Source: Aureococcus anophagefferens
Lineage: Eukaryota > Sar > Pelagophyceae > Pelagomonadales > Pelagomonadaceae
Assembly (NCBI RefSeq): GCF_000186865.1
Contig: NW_008705566.1
Coordinates: 102,340-166,154, forward strand
Reading direction: 5' to 3'
Length of the DNA: 63,815 nucleotides
Under the pieces are notes generated by a model, which did no database searches, was not told where the DNA came from, and saw only the letters and a list, made by a program, of their open reading frames with translations. Below are positions 28,067-36,533 of this stretch, piece after piece. Positions within the stretch are counted from its first letter, which is position 1. Each line of letters starts with the position of its first letter. The translations under genes were made by a program, and so were the position numbers.

Positions 28067-29810
28067 TTACGTGATCGCGTAGGCGGCGAAGAGGACGTCC
28101 TCCGCGTGCGCGTGCGGGAGGTCGACGAGGACGTCGTCGAAGGAGGACGAGTGGCGCCGGCGGCGCGGCGGCGGCCGTTGGTCGTCCTCGTCGTCGGAGT
28201 CGACGAAGGGGTTCCGCGGCGCCGCGGCCGCGGCCGGTCCCGCGCCGCCGTCGTCGTCCGCGGCGACGGGCGCGTCGAGCGTCGACGCGCGGAGCGTCGC
28301 GAGCGCGCCGCAGAAGACGTGCGTCGCGGCGAGCGCGAGGAAGGGCGCGTGGACGTTGCCGCGCCGCGCGGCGGCGGCGACGGACGCGCCCGCGAGCAGG
28401 GGCCCCGCGGACCGCGCGAGGGAGCTCACGGCGAGCGCCGTGCCCTGGGTCGCGCCGTGGGCGCGCCGCGGCGTCGCGGCGGCGAGCATGACGTTGAGGA
28501 GCGGCGCGACGAGCACCGAGCCGACGCCGAGGCAGACGAGCGCGGCGCCGAGGCACGCGAGGCGGCCGCCGCGGCCGGCGACGGTGCGCGGCCGCGCCGC
28601 GTAGGCCGGCCCGCCGCCCCCGAAGGGCAGGAGAGCGCAGCCAAACGCCAGGGACGGACACCCGACGCGCGCGTAGAGCGCGACGATGCCGCAGCGGTCG
28701 CGGAGCACGGCGAAGAGGCCCCGGTAGAACGCGAGGCCCGACAGCGAGAACGCGGCGAGCGTGTAGCCGACGCGCGCGGGCCTACGAAGCATGACGGTGA
28801 CGATGTTTCATTGTTTTCCCACCCGAAAGCTCTCGAAAATCGTCGCGGCCGCGGGACGCTGGCGCGGGCCCTAAACCGACGCCGCCGTCGGCCTCGTCGA
28901 GGGCCAGGAAGCTCACGAGGCCCACGAGTAAAGCGCCGCTCTGCAAGCCGTTGAGGCCCACGAGGACGAGCGTGAGCCGCCGGCGCCGGTCGCGCCAGAC
29001 GGCCGCGAGCGCGGCCGCGGCGCCCGGCGGCGGGCCCGGCGGCGTCGCCGGCGCCGCGCCGCCGCCCTGCACGGCGAGCTGGAGCCGCCGCCGCGGGGCG
29101 GGTTCGTGCTTGCCGCCGAGGCAGCACGCCGCGAGGCATAAGGTCGCGAAGATCGGCGCGGCGGCGACGGCGAGCGGCGTCGCGTAGGGGTGCGCCGCGG
29201 GCGCCGGCGCGGCGCTCAGGCAGCCCGTCAGCGCGGACGCGCCGGCGCGCGACGCGCTGAAGACGGCGCCGAGGAGCGCGAAGCGCTCCGCGCGCGCGCC
29301 CGCGGTCGCCGCGGGCGCCTCGGCGACGAGCGCGCGCGCGAGCGCGACGTTGTTGTTCGTGAGCCCCGCGAGCACGCGCAGGCCCACGACCTGCGCCGCG
29401 GACGACGCGAAGCCGCAGAGCAGCGTCGCCGCGCAGGACGTCGCGAGCGCGCCGAGCACGAAGGGCCGCCGGCCTCGCACGTCGCTGCAGTGGCCGATGA
29501 GCGGGCTGCTCACGAACTGCGCGGCGCTGTAGCAGCCCTGGGCGACGCCGACCCACCAGGCGACGCCCCGCGGGCCCTTGCCGAAGCGCGCCATCATCGC
29601 CGGCAGCAGGGGCACGTCGGCGGACAGCGCGATGCCCGCCGACGCGACGATCATGAGCGGCATCCACGACGGCGTCGCCCGCGTCTCCAGCAGGTGGCGC
29701 ACGAGGGCCTCGTCCTCGTGGACGAGCAGCGGCTCCTCCCGCGCCTCGTCGACCTCCAGCCTTTCTTTGACGTCGAGCAGCGGCTCCTCCCGGGTGCGGT
29801 CGAGCTCCAT
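28067..29810 (-). CDS. Major facilitator superfamily transporter with acidic di-leucine signals
   Basis: Exons 28870-29810 and 28067-28781 join in phase 2 across an 88-nt GC-AG intron to give 551 residues. The start is Met of MELDRTREEPLL. The loop between TM2 and TM3 reads GHCSDVRGRRPFVLGA, the classic MFS G-x-x-x-D-x-x-G-R-R signature. About eleven or twelve hydrophobic segments follow in two halves with a long central loop. Two REEPLL motifs near the N-terminus fit the [DE]xxxL[LI] vacuolar/lysosomal sorting pattern, so an acidic-compartment transporter is plausible. The C-terminus is acidic and basic alternately (PFVDSDDEDD, PRRRRHSSS). The substrate cannot be deduced. An 8-bp direct repeat GCCCGCGC brackets the intron. 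Confidence 0.83.
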
Positions 29811-29975
29811 GTCCTGCTCAACTCCGTCGGTGCCTGTGGCAATTTCTGTGATATTGCACTTCAACGTCGGTGTGGCTGCCAGTGTGGCTGCCCCGCGAAG
29901 GCATGCCCGCAATTCCCGACAGACAGAACCTGCTGCATCAGAGTCAGAACCGGCAAGCGACGACCGCAGACCAGC

Positions 29976-30596
29976 ATGCTCGCGACACCGCTGGCGCGTC
30001 GGCGCCGTGTGCACCGAAGGACGCATCGAACGAGAACGCCGCGAGGCCGCCACCCGCAGCCCTACGTGGCCCTCCCCCGCGATTCCGAAGGACGCATCGA
30101 ACGAGTACCCCGCGGCCGCGACGACGCGCCCTGGCACGGCCTGTGCGCCATGCTCCCCCTGTGCGACGTCCGGGAGGAGCAGCACTGGGAGGCCTGCCTG
30201 CTCCACCTACAGGGCCTCGTCGAGGCGGCGGACGGAGACGGCGCGAACCTCCTGTGGCGCGTCGCGCAGCGCGGCGACGGCCGCGCGGCGCACGTGCTCC
30301 TGAAGCACGGCTACAGCGGGCTCGCGGCGCGGCGCGACGCGACCTACGGCCTCGACGCGCGCGAGGTGGCGCGCGCGGAGGGCCACGCGGTCCTCGCGAA
30401 AACGCTCTCGGCGTTCGCGGGGGGGCCGAAGGACCGCGCGGCCTCGCGCTCGCGCCGCCGCGCGCCGTTCTGGCGCGCGACCTGCTCCTGGCGCGGCGTC
30501 GCGAAGCGCATCGGCCGGAGCCTCGGCCTCGTCCGCGCCAAGTTCGAGCGCGACTCGCGGCTGACGCTCGCGTCCCGCGGGTCCTCCCAGCTCTAG
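29976..30596 (+). CDS. Ankyrin-like protein, unknown function
   Basis: A single exon of 206 residues in the frame that stays open from 29190; the Met at 29976 is the first one clear of the divergent MFS gene. The middle reads ANLLWRVAQRGDGRAAHVLL followed by DAREVARAEGHAVLAKTL, two ankyrin-like helical hairpins. Both ends are Arg-rich and look disordered. The N-terminal 40 codons contain a 21-bp direct repeat (CCGAAGGACGCATCGAACGAG at about 30016 and 30086), so the true start may be downstream, e.g. the Met of MLPLCDVREEQHW. Its stop is six bases from that of the convergent amidohydrolase. Confidence 0.55.
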   Translation: MLATPLARRRRVHRRTHRTRTPRGRHPQPYVALPRDSEGRIERVPRGRDDAPWHGLCAMLPLCDVREEQHWEACLLHLQGLVEAADGDGANLLWRVAQRGDGRAAHVLLKHGYSGLAARRDATYGLDAREVARAEGHAVLAKTLSAFAGGPKDRAASRSRRRAPFWRATCSWRGVAKRIGRSLGLVRAKFERDSRLTLASRGSSQL

Positions 30597-30602
30597 ACGC
30601 CC

Positions 30603-31556
30603 TTACTGGAGCTTGTAGAACGCCGCCGCCGTGTCGTGGAAGAGCGCGCGCTGGTCCGCGTAGGGCAGGTCCGCCGTCATGGCGCGGAACTCGGCGTACA
30701 TGGTCTTCATGTCGAGGCCGTCGAGCAGGTCCACGGGGTAGTTCGACGCGAACGCGCAGCGCCGCGCTCCGAAGAGGCCGACGAGCTCGAGCGCGTACGC
30801 CTTGGCCTTCGCCCGCGTCGTCTCGTGCTTCCAGTACGTCGGGAACGTGTAGGCGAGCATGGAAATTTTGACGGAGACGTGCGGGAGGGCCGCGAGCCGC
30901 TTCATGCCGTCGCTCCAGGCTTCGAGCGCCGCGTCGTCGAGCGCCGTCTGGCGCGCGTGCTCCTCGCGCGTCGGGATGTGGTCGTCCGGGCCTCCGATCT
31001 TCAGCGTGCCCGCGTGGTTGATCATGACGGGGACGCCCGGCGCCTCGGCGGCGAGCTCGGCGAACGCCTGTAGTTGGTGCGGGTTTAGCTGCGCGTCGAA
31101 GGAGAGGCCGTGGTCCGCCAGCTTCTTGTAGTTTTCGCGAAACGTCGCGTTGGCGATGAAGTCCTCGCGGACGTTGGGCCAGCTCGGCGCCAAATTCAGG
31201 ACTTGGCGCACGCCGACGGCGCCCAGGGCCGCCTGGCGCGCGCACTGGTCCCGTGCGGTGTCCAGGCTCAGGTCCACGAAGCAGACGATCTTGTAGGGCA
31301 GCGGCCCGGGCAGCCCCATGACCCACGCGGTCTCGCCCTCGGGGTCCTCCTCGTCGATGGTCTCGACGTGGACGAAGGACGTGATCTCGAGGTCCTCGAT
31401 CTCGCCGGCGGCCTTCAGATAGTCCTGCGGGAGCCATTTTGGCAGCTTCGCCTTCAGGCCTTCGTGGTGCGGGTTCGGCCGACTCTCGAAATCCCAGAAG
31501 TGGAGGTGCGGGTCGCAGACGTCGCCCGCGTACGGCTTTTGGAAGTGGTTTCCCAT
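30603..31556 (-). CDS. Amidohydrolase family 2 (TIM-barrel metal-dependent hydrolase)
   Basis: A single exon of 317 residues; start taken at MGNHFQKPYAGDV, with an open frame up to 31616. CDPHLHFWDFESR carries the HxH of strand 1. TSFVHVET, LSFDAQLNPHQLQAF, VPVMINHAG and CAFASNYPVD follow in the order expected for the amidohydrolase-2 fold, including the strand-4 to strand-6 histidines and a late strand-8 region. Relatives hydrolyse lactones such as 2-pyrone-4,6-dicarboxylate or sugar lactones; the actual substrate is unknown. No targeting sequence is evident. It looks intact and may be of bacterial ancestry, as is common for this family in algae (inference). Confidence 0.85.
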   Translation of the reverse strand: MGNHFQKPYAGDVCDPHLHFWDFESRPNPHHEGLKAKLPKWLPQDYLKAAGEIEDLEITSFVHVETIDEEDPEGETAWVMGLPGPLPYKIVCFVDLSLDTARDQCARQAALGAVGVRQVLNLAPSWPNVREDFIANATFRENYKKLADHGLSFDAQLNPHQLQAFAELAAEAPGVPVMINHAGTLKIGGPDDHIPTREEHARQTALDDAALEAWSDGMKRLAALPHVSVKISMLAYTFPTYWKHETTRAKAKAYALELVGLFGARRCAFASNYPVDLLDGLDMKTMYAEFRAMTADLPYADQRALFHDTAAAFYKLQ

Positions 31557-31730
31557 CGAGGCTGCCCACAGTTCTAATGCGGGAACATCGGATTCTCGAT
31601 CCTGCGCTTCAACCAAAACTTCAAGAAGCGGGTCGTCGGAGAAGCGAATTTAGTGGCGCCTGAGAGCGGCGCGGGGGGAGGGCGCGGGTCGAGAATGAAT
31701 TTGGAGGGGCGGCAGATCGTGCCGGTCGTC

Positions 31731-32825
31731 TCAGCCCCAGGTCGGGAAGCCCGAGGCCGCGGTCTCGTGGCGCGGCGGCGCGGGGTCGCCGGGCCGGAGG
31801 GGCACCTGCGCGATGATGCCCGGCCGGTGGACGACGTAGGGGTGCGAGTAGCAGGTCGCGGGCTGGGGCGCGTAAGGCGGCGCGTAGGGCCGCTGGACGA
31901 CGCCCGGGTTCTGCGGGGCCGGCCCCGGGTAGCGGTGCGCGACGCGCGGCGGGCCGATCTGCGACGGCGGCGGCGCGGCGCGCGACGCGGGCGCGACGTG
32001 GACCCCGAGGTTGCCCGGGATGAGGCCCGGCGGCGTCGACAGGGGCGGCACCGGCGGCGGCGGCGTCGGCGCCGCGTCGAAGGGGGCCGCGGGCGGCGGC
32101 GGCGCCGCCGCGTATGTGAAGCCGTCGGCCGGCGCGTCGCGGCCCGAGAAGCGGTCGTCCGCGCGGCCCTGGTAGTGCGCGGCGAGGCGCGCGTCGAGGT
32201 CCGCGCGGCCCTGGTAGTGCGCGGCGAGGCGCGCGTCGAGGTCCGCGTCGGTCTGGAGGCGGCGCATGAGGTCCGCGAGGTCGTCGACGGGCGGGGGCGC
32301 GCCCTGCGGGCGGTAGTAGAACGGCGCGGCGTCGGCGCGCGGCGCCGCGCGGGGCTCGCGCGCGAGGCGGCGCATGTTGCGCCGCATGGTCGAGTACCAG
32401 TGGTTCTTGATGGCGTTGTCCGTGCGCCCGGGCAGCAGCTTCGCGATCTCGGCCCACTTGTTGCCCAGCCGGTGCTGCGCCTCGTAGATGACGGACTCCT
32501 CGCCCTCGCTCCAGGGCTCGCGCTTGATCGCGGGGTCGAGGTGGTTGAGCCAGCGCGTGCGGCACTGCTTGCCGGACCGGAACCCCGCCAGCTCCTTGTT
32601 CAGCTCCTGGGAGATGACGGCCCACCGCTTCGTGCCGTGCGTCATGACGAGGCGCACGATGGCGTCGTCCTCCTTGCGGCTCCAGGCGCGCCGCTGCGAC
32701 GCCTCGCCGCTCGGGGCGCCGGGGCCCGGGTGCGCCGCCGGCGCGTGGCGCCCCGGAGGGCACTCCATGGGCGGGCCCGCCCGGTCGACCCCACGGTCGG
32801 CAACACCGTCGGGGAGCTCGGCCAC
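31731..32825 (-). CDS. R2R3-MYB transcription factor
   Basis: A single exon of 364 residues; [10 protein letters not shown] at residue 20 is an alternative start. Two MYB repeats span about residues 46-98 and 101-150, with the regularly spaced Trp residues W48, W69, W92 and then W105, W124, W143. Recognition helices read [16 protein letters not shown] and [16 protein letters not shown], very close to plant and animal c-MYB. The C-terminal two-thirds is Pro/Ala-rich, with a perfect 14-residue tandem repeat ([14 protein letters not shown] twice). Nuclear DNA-binding activator or repressor by family. It is head-to-head with the next gene, only tens of bases apart. Confidence 0.9.
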   Translation of the reverse strand: MAELPDGVADRGVDRAGPPMECPPGRHAPAAHPGPGAPSGEASQRRAWSRKEDDAIVRLVMTHGTKRWAVISQELNKELAGFRSGKQCRTRWLNHLDPAIKREPWSEGEESVIYEAQHRLGNKWAEIAKLLPGRTDNAIKNHWYSTMRRNMRRLAREPRAAPRADAAPFYYRPQGAPPPVDDLADLMRRLQTDADLDARLAAHYQGRADLDARLAAHYQGRADDRFSGRDAPADGFTYAAAPPPPAAPFDAAPTPPPPVPPLSTPPGLIPGNLGVHVAPASRAAPPPSQIGPPRVAHRYPGPAPQNPGVVQRPYAPPYAPQPATCYSHPYVVHRPGIIAQVPLRPGDPAPPRHETAASGFPTWG

Positions 32826-32852
32826 ACCGCCGGGCCCGAATGCAGCCCCGCA

Positions 32853-33512
32853 ATGTCAAAGGAGCTTGTAGAGCTCCGGAGGTTGAACGGCATGTCCGAC
32901 CTTTCGAGGCGCTCTCCTGCGCTGCACCGCGGCGCTCTCCTCGACCTGTGCGGCGCTCTCCTCGGCCAGCTCCTCGGCGCTCTCCTCGGCCAGCTCCTCG
33001 GCCAGCTCTCTTCGGCGCAGCCTCGCCGTAATCCCGGCGCTGCCACCCGTAGCGAGCCATCAATCATGTTCAACGTCGGCGCGACGCCGCGCTCGGCGCC
33101 GACGGTCATCGTCATCCTGCGCGACGGCGTGCTCCAGGCGCGCATGTTCGAGTGCCTCAGCGACGCGGACGCGCGCTGGTCGGTGAACTGGCTCTACGCC
33201 GCCGTCATGTACCTGCAGCGCGCCGACGGGACCTTCGCCAAGTGGAAGGAGTACGGCCTCTGGTCGAGCGTGCGGCGCATTCGCGAGGGCTTCGAGAACG
33301 ACCCGGCGGAGCGCGCGCGGCTCCTGCCGAACCTGGCGGCCGTGCCGACCGTCGCCGAGCCCGCCGCCGCGTACCCGCCGCGGCCGCCCGCCGCGGTGAT
33401 CCTCGTGCCGGCGCCGACGCTCGCCGTCGTCACGCCCGCGGCCGCGCAGCCGCCGCCGGCGCCCGTGACCGTCGTCGCGACGCCCGTCGGCGCGGAGTAC
33501 GCCTATTCGTAA
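32853..33512 (+). CDS. Hypothetical protein with conserved-looking N-terminal domain
   Basis: The frame opens at [10 protein letters not shown] (32853) or, more probably for a compact protein, at [10 protein letters not shown] (33066). From the latter, residues 1-90 look globular ([57 protein letters not shown]) and the remainder is a Val/Pro/Ala-rich tail. Between the two possible starts lies a Leu/Gly/Gln-rich stretch encoded by short repeats of GCGCTCTCCTCGGCCAGCTC, which may be leader rather than coding. I do not recognise the family. Confidence 0.5.
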   Translation: MSKELVELRRLNGMSDLSRRSPALHRGALLDLCGALLGQLLGALLGQLLGQLSSAQPRRNPGAATRSEPSIMFNVGATPRSAPTVIVILRDGVLQARMFECLSDADARWSVNWLYAAVMYLQRADGTFAKWKEYGLWSSVRRIREGFENDPAERARLLPNLAAVPTVAEPAAAYPPRPPAAVILVPAPTLAVVTPAAAQPPPAPVTVVATPVGAEYAYS

Positions 33513-33649
33513 GTCGGCTTCGGTAGAGCGCCTACGTGAGGGGAAACATAGATTCAACATGTCGAAGCTGACGCAAAATTGCCTCAGCGGCGTGTCGCGA
33601 TTTCGCCATCGGCCTCGGCGGAGAGACTTCGACCGCGTCGCTTGCGACG

Positions 33650-34579
33650 ATGATGCGTGTCGTCGCTGCGTTGGCGATGCTGCCTTGCGCGGTCGTCGCC
33701 CAGATGGGCGGCATGGAGGGCATGGGCATGGGCTCGGGCCGGCGCCAGCGCGACAAGGAGCCCCTCGCCGTCAAGGGCGATCTGCCGTGCATCCGCTGCG
33801 ACGTCTGCGAGATCGTGGCGACGGAGCTGTGGCGCGAGGCGACGAAGCAGCGCGAGGCGGCGCCGCTGACGGCGGCGAGCGGCAAGCCCGGCGAGAAGAA
33901 GAGGAAGGTGTCGACGTTCAGCGAGGCCGACGTCAACGAGCTCGTCGTGGGCGTCTGCAACCGGCGCAAGGAGATGGGCGAGTGGCTCTGGTACGTGGAC
34001 CTCGTCGAGTCCCAGGGCCCGCCGGGCGAGGGCAGCGCCTGGCGGGGGCTGACGAAGAAGGAGAAGGCGTCAAACGAGAACTTCCTCCAGGTCTACCGCG
34101 CGCAGCGGGGCGGGCCCATCCGCAAGTGGGACCGCGAGAGCGCGACGGCGAAGCGGTCCTGCGACCTGCTCTTCGACGACGACATCGGCGACGTCGAGGA
34201 GCTCGTCGTGCCCCTCTGGCGCGGCGACGTCGACGAGAAGGCGTTCAAGAAGCTCGCGTGCAAGGAGCTCAGCGGCCGCTGCGGCAAGGACCGCAAGCCC
34301 GTCAACGCCCAGGGCCGCGAGGACTTCGAGTACGACGCCCAGGACAAGTCGCTCCTCGACACGGAGCGCATGATGGAGAACATGGCCGCCCAGGGCATGC
34401 CCATGGTCATGCAGTCCCGCGAGGACATGATGGAGGAGCTCTACGAGCAGATGGAGGCCGAGGGCATGTCCCGCGAGGAGGCCGACGCGTTCATGGACAT
34501 GGCCAAGAGCTCCGCGGGCGACGACCTCGAGACCGTCGACCCCGCCGACCCCGTCGACCCGGCGGACGCGGAGCTGTAG
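33650..34579 (+). CDS. Saposin-like/canopy-type ER lumenal protein
   Basis: A single exon of 309 residues. A signal peptide (MMRVVAALAMLPCAVVAQ) precedes a short Met/Gly-rich segment and then CIRCDVCEIVATELWREA. The spaced cysteines CxxCxxC, GVCNRR, RSCDLLFDDD and CKELSGRC fit the saposin-fold CNPY/DUF3456 family of ER chaperone partners. A helical, Met/Glu-rich C-terminal region (MMENMAAQGMPMVMQ, DMMEELYEQMEAEGMS) ends in an acidic tail without a KDEL-like signal. ER lumen or secretory function is inferred; identity as CNPY rests on Cys spacing only. Confidence 0.6.
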   Translation: MMRVVAALAMLPCAVVAQMGGMEGMGMGSGRRQRDKEPLAVKGDLPCIRCDVCEIVATELWREATKQREAAPLTAASGKPGEKKRKVSTFSEADVNELVVGVCNRRKEMGEWLWYVDLVESQGPPGEGSAWRGLTKKEKASNENFLQVYRAQRGGPIRKWDRESATAKRSCDLLFDDDIGDVEELVVPLWRGDVDEKAFKKLACKELSGRCGKDRKPVNAQGREDFEYDAQDKSLLDTERMMENMAAQGMPMVMQSREDMMEELYEQMEAEGMSREEADAFMDMAKSSAGDDLETVDPADPVDPADAEL

Positions 34580-34813
34580 GGCGCGGCGCGCGGACGTTAG
34601 CGTGCTCCCGCCAGCAGGGGGGCGCGGGGCGCGCGGCGCGCGTCGAGGCTGGCCCCGGTGTCGCCGCTCAGTACGGGTCGTCGTGGCGAGGGCCTTGGCG
34701 ACCCCGGGCGACCGACGCTTGGCCGCCCGCTGAATTGGAGATGAGGCATCGAGTGCTGCCCACAGCATGACGAGCTGAGAGCCTGCCGTGCAGCGGCCTG
34801 AAAGAACGCGACG

Positions 34814-36532
34814 ATGGGGCTCGAGCGCCTCTGGCGGACGTCCGTGGCCGCGGCGCCGCCGGACGACGCGGCGGACGACGCGGGCAGCTTCTTCGTCGAG
34901 ATGTGGTACGTCGTCAAGCTCGGGGCGCCGATGACGCTGTCGGCCGTCTTCGGCTACCTGCCCGTGGTCATCATGCTCGTCATGGTGCGCACGGTCGACG
35001 AGCCCGGGGCGACGGGCGGCGCGGGCATGGGCGTCATGTACCAGAATCTGCTCGGCGTGTCGACGATCATCGGGGCGGGCAGCGGCCTCGGCCCGCTCGC
35101 CGCGCAGGCGTTCGGCGCGGAGGAGCACGGCCGCGTCGGCGACCTGCTCCAGCGCCAGCTGGTCATCCACGGCTGCCTGCTCGTGCCCGTGGGCGCCGCG
35201 TTCCTGGTCGCGGAGCCCGCGCTGCTCGCGCTCGGGCAGCCCGCGGAGACCGCGGCGCTCGCGGGCCGCTACTGCGCGCGGCGCTGCCCGGCCCTGCCCG
35301 CGCTCGCACTGCTCGAGGCCGTGAAGCAGTACGCCGTCGCCCAGCGCGTCGTCTGGGTGCCGCTGGTGGTGTCGTGCTGGTCGTGCGCGACGGCCGTCTT
35401 CGGCCTCGCGTACGCGGTGCCCGCGCACGGCTTCGACGGCGCGCCCTGGGCGATCACGGCCGCGGACTGGGGCGCGGCGCTCGTCATGGCCGCGCTGGCG
35501 CCGCGCCTCGTCGACCGGCGCACGTGGCCGCGGTGGTCGTGGCGCGTCGCGACGGAGCGGTGGCGCGAGCTCCTCGAGCTGTCGCTGCCCGCGGCGTTCA
35601 TGCTGTTGACGGAGTGGTGGGGCTGGGAGGTCGCGCTGTTGCTCGCCGGGACGCTGTGCGCGCGGGACCGGTCCCTCGACGACACGCTGTTCTGGCCGCC
35701 GGCGTGCCCGGCGCTCGACGCGTTCCCCATCTGCTCGAACACGATGGTCATCTCGTTCATGTGCCACTTCGGCTTCTCCATCGCCGGGGGCGCGCGCGTC
35801 GGCAACCTCGTGGGCGCGGGCGAGCCGCGCAAGGCGAAGAAGACCGTCGCGGCGCTGCTCTGCGTCGTCGTCGCCATCGCGACGGCCATCGTCGCGCTTT
35901 TACTGCGGCACGCGGACCAGTGGGTCGCGTTCTACACCATGGACCCGGACGTCGCGCGGCTCGCGGCGGCGACGCTGCCCCTCGTGGCCGTCTACATCTG
36001 GTGCGACGCCATCGGCCCGGGGGCGTTGAACAAGCTTCTGGCGAACCTCGCCACGGTGAAGGTCCCGGCGCTCGTGAACGTCGTCGCTTTTTACGGAATC
36101 GGCCTGCCCTACGGGGCCTACCGGGCCTTCGTCGCGCACCGCGGCGACTCGGGCCGGGGCCTCTACGACCTCTGGAGCGGCCTGGCCCTGGGCATCGCGC
36201 TCATGGTGCTGGGCCTCGGGACCTACTTTTATTGCTGCGTCGACATGCGCCGCGCGTCGGACACGGCGCGGACCGTCGCCGCGGACGCGTCCAAGTCGCC
36301 GGACACGCGCGAATTCGAAGTACTATCGACGCGCGACGACGACGACGGCGGCGACGAGCCGGGCATCAAGATGTCCGTGATCTCGCGCGCCATGGTCGCG
36401 GGCGGCGACGACGGCGACTCCGGCAGCGACGACGAGTACGACGACGACGACGACGCGGACCCGGAGCTCGCGCTGCGGCGGTCCGCGACGACGGGCGCGC
36501 GCGAGAGCGCCGACGACGTCGTCGAGCTCTAA
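34814..36532 (+). CDS. MATE-family multidrug/toxin exporter
   Basis: A single exon of 572 residues. About twelve hydrophobic segments in two six-helix halves are visible, opening VVKLGAPMTLSAVFGYLPVV. MATE hallmarks follow: TIIGAGSGLGPLAAQAFGA in the first half, and FGFSIAGGARVGNLVGAG in the second. The acidic cytosolic tail (SGSDDEYDDDDD) is unusual in length. MATE proteins exchange cations or organic substrates for H+ or Na+ at the plasma or vacuolar membrane; the substrate is unknown. The stop codon ends one base before the stop of the convergent OB-fold gene, so 3' UTRs must overlap opposite coding sequence. Confidence 0.9.
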   Translation: MGLERLWRTSVAAAPPDDAADDAGSFFVEMWYVVKLGAPMTLSAVFGYLPVVIMLVMVRTVDEPGATGGAGMGVMYQNLLGVSTIIGAGSGLGPLAAQAFGAEEHGRVGDLLQRQLVIHGCLLVPVGAAFLVAEPALLALGQPAETAALAGRYCARRCPALPALALLEAVKQYAVAQRVVWVPLVVSCWSCATAVFGLAYAVPAHGFDGAPWAITAADWGAALVMAALAPRLVDRRTWPRWSWRVATERWRELLELSLPAAFMLLTEWWGWEVALLLAGTLCARDRSLDDTLFWPPACPALDAFPICSNTMVISFMCHFGFSIAGGARVGNLVGAGEPRKAKKTVAALLCVVVAIATAIVALLLRHADQWVAFYTMDPDVARLAAATLPLVAVYIWCDAIGPGALNKLLANLATVKVPALVNVVAFYGIGLPYGAYRAFVAHRGDSGRGLYDLWSGLALGIALMVLGLGTYFYCCVDMRRASDTARTVAADASKSPDTREFEVLSTRDDDDGGDEPGIKMSVISRAMVAGGDDGDSGSDDEYDDDDDADPELALRRSATTGARESADDVVEL

Positions 36533-36533
36533 C

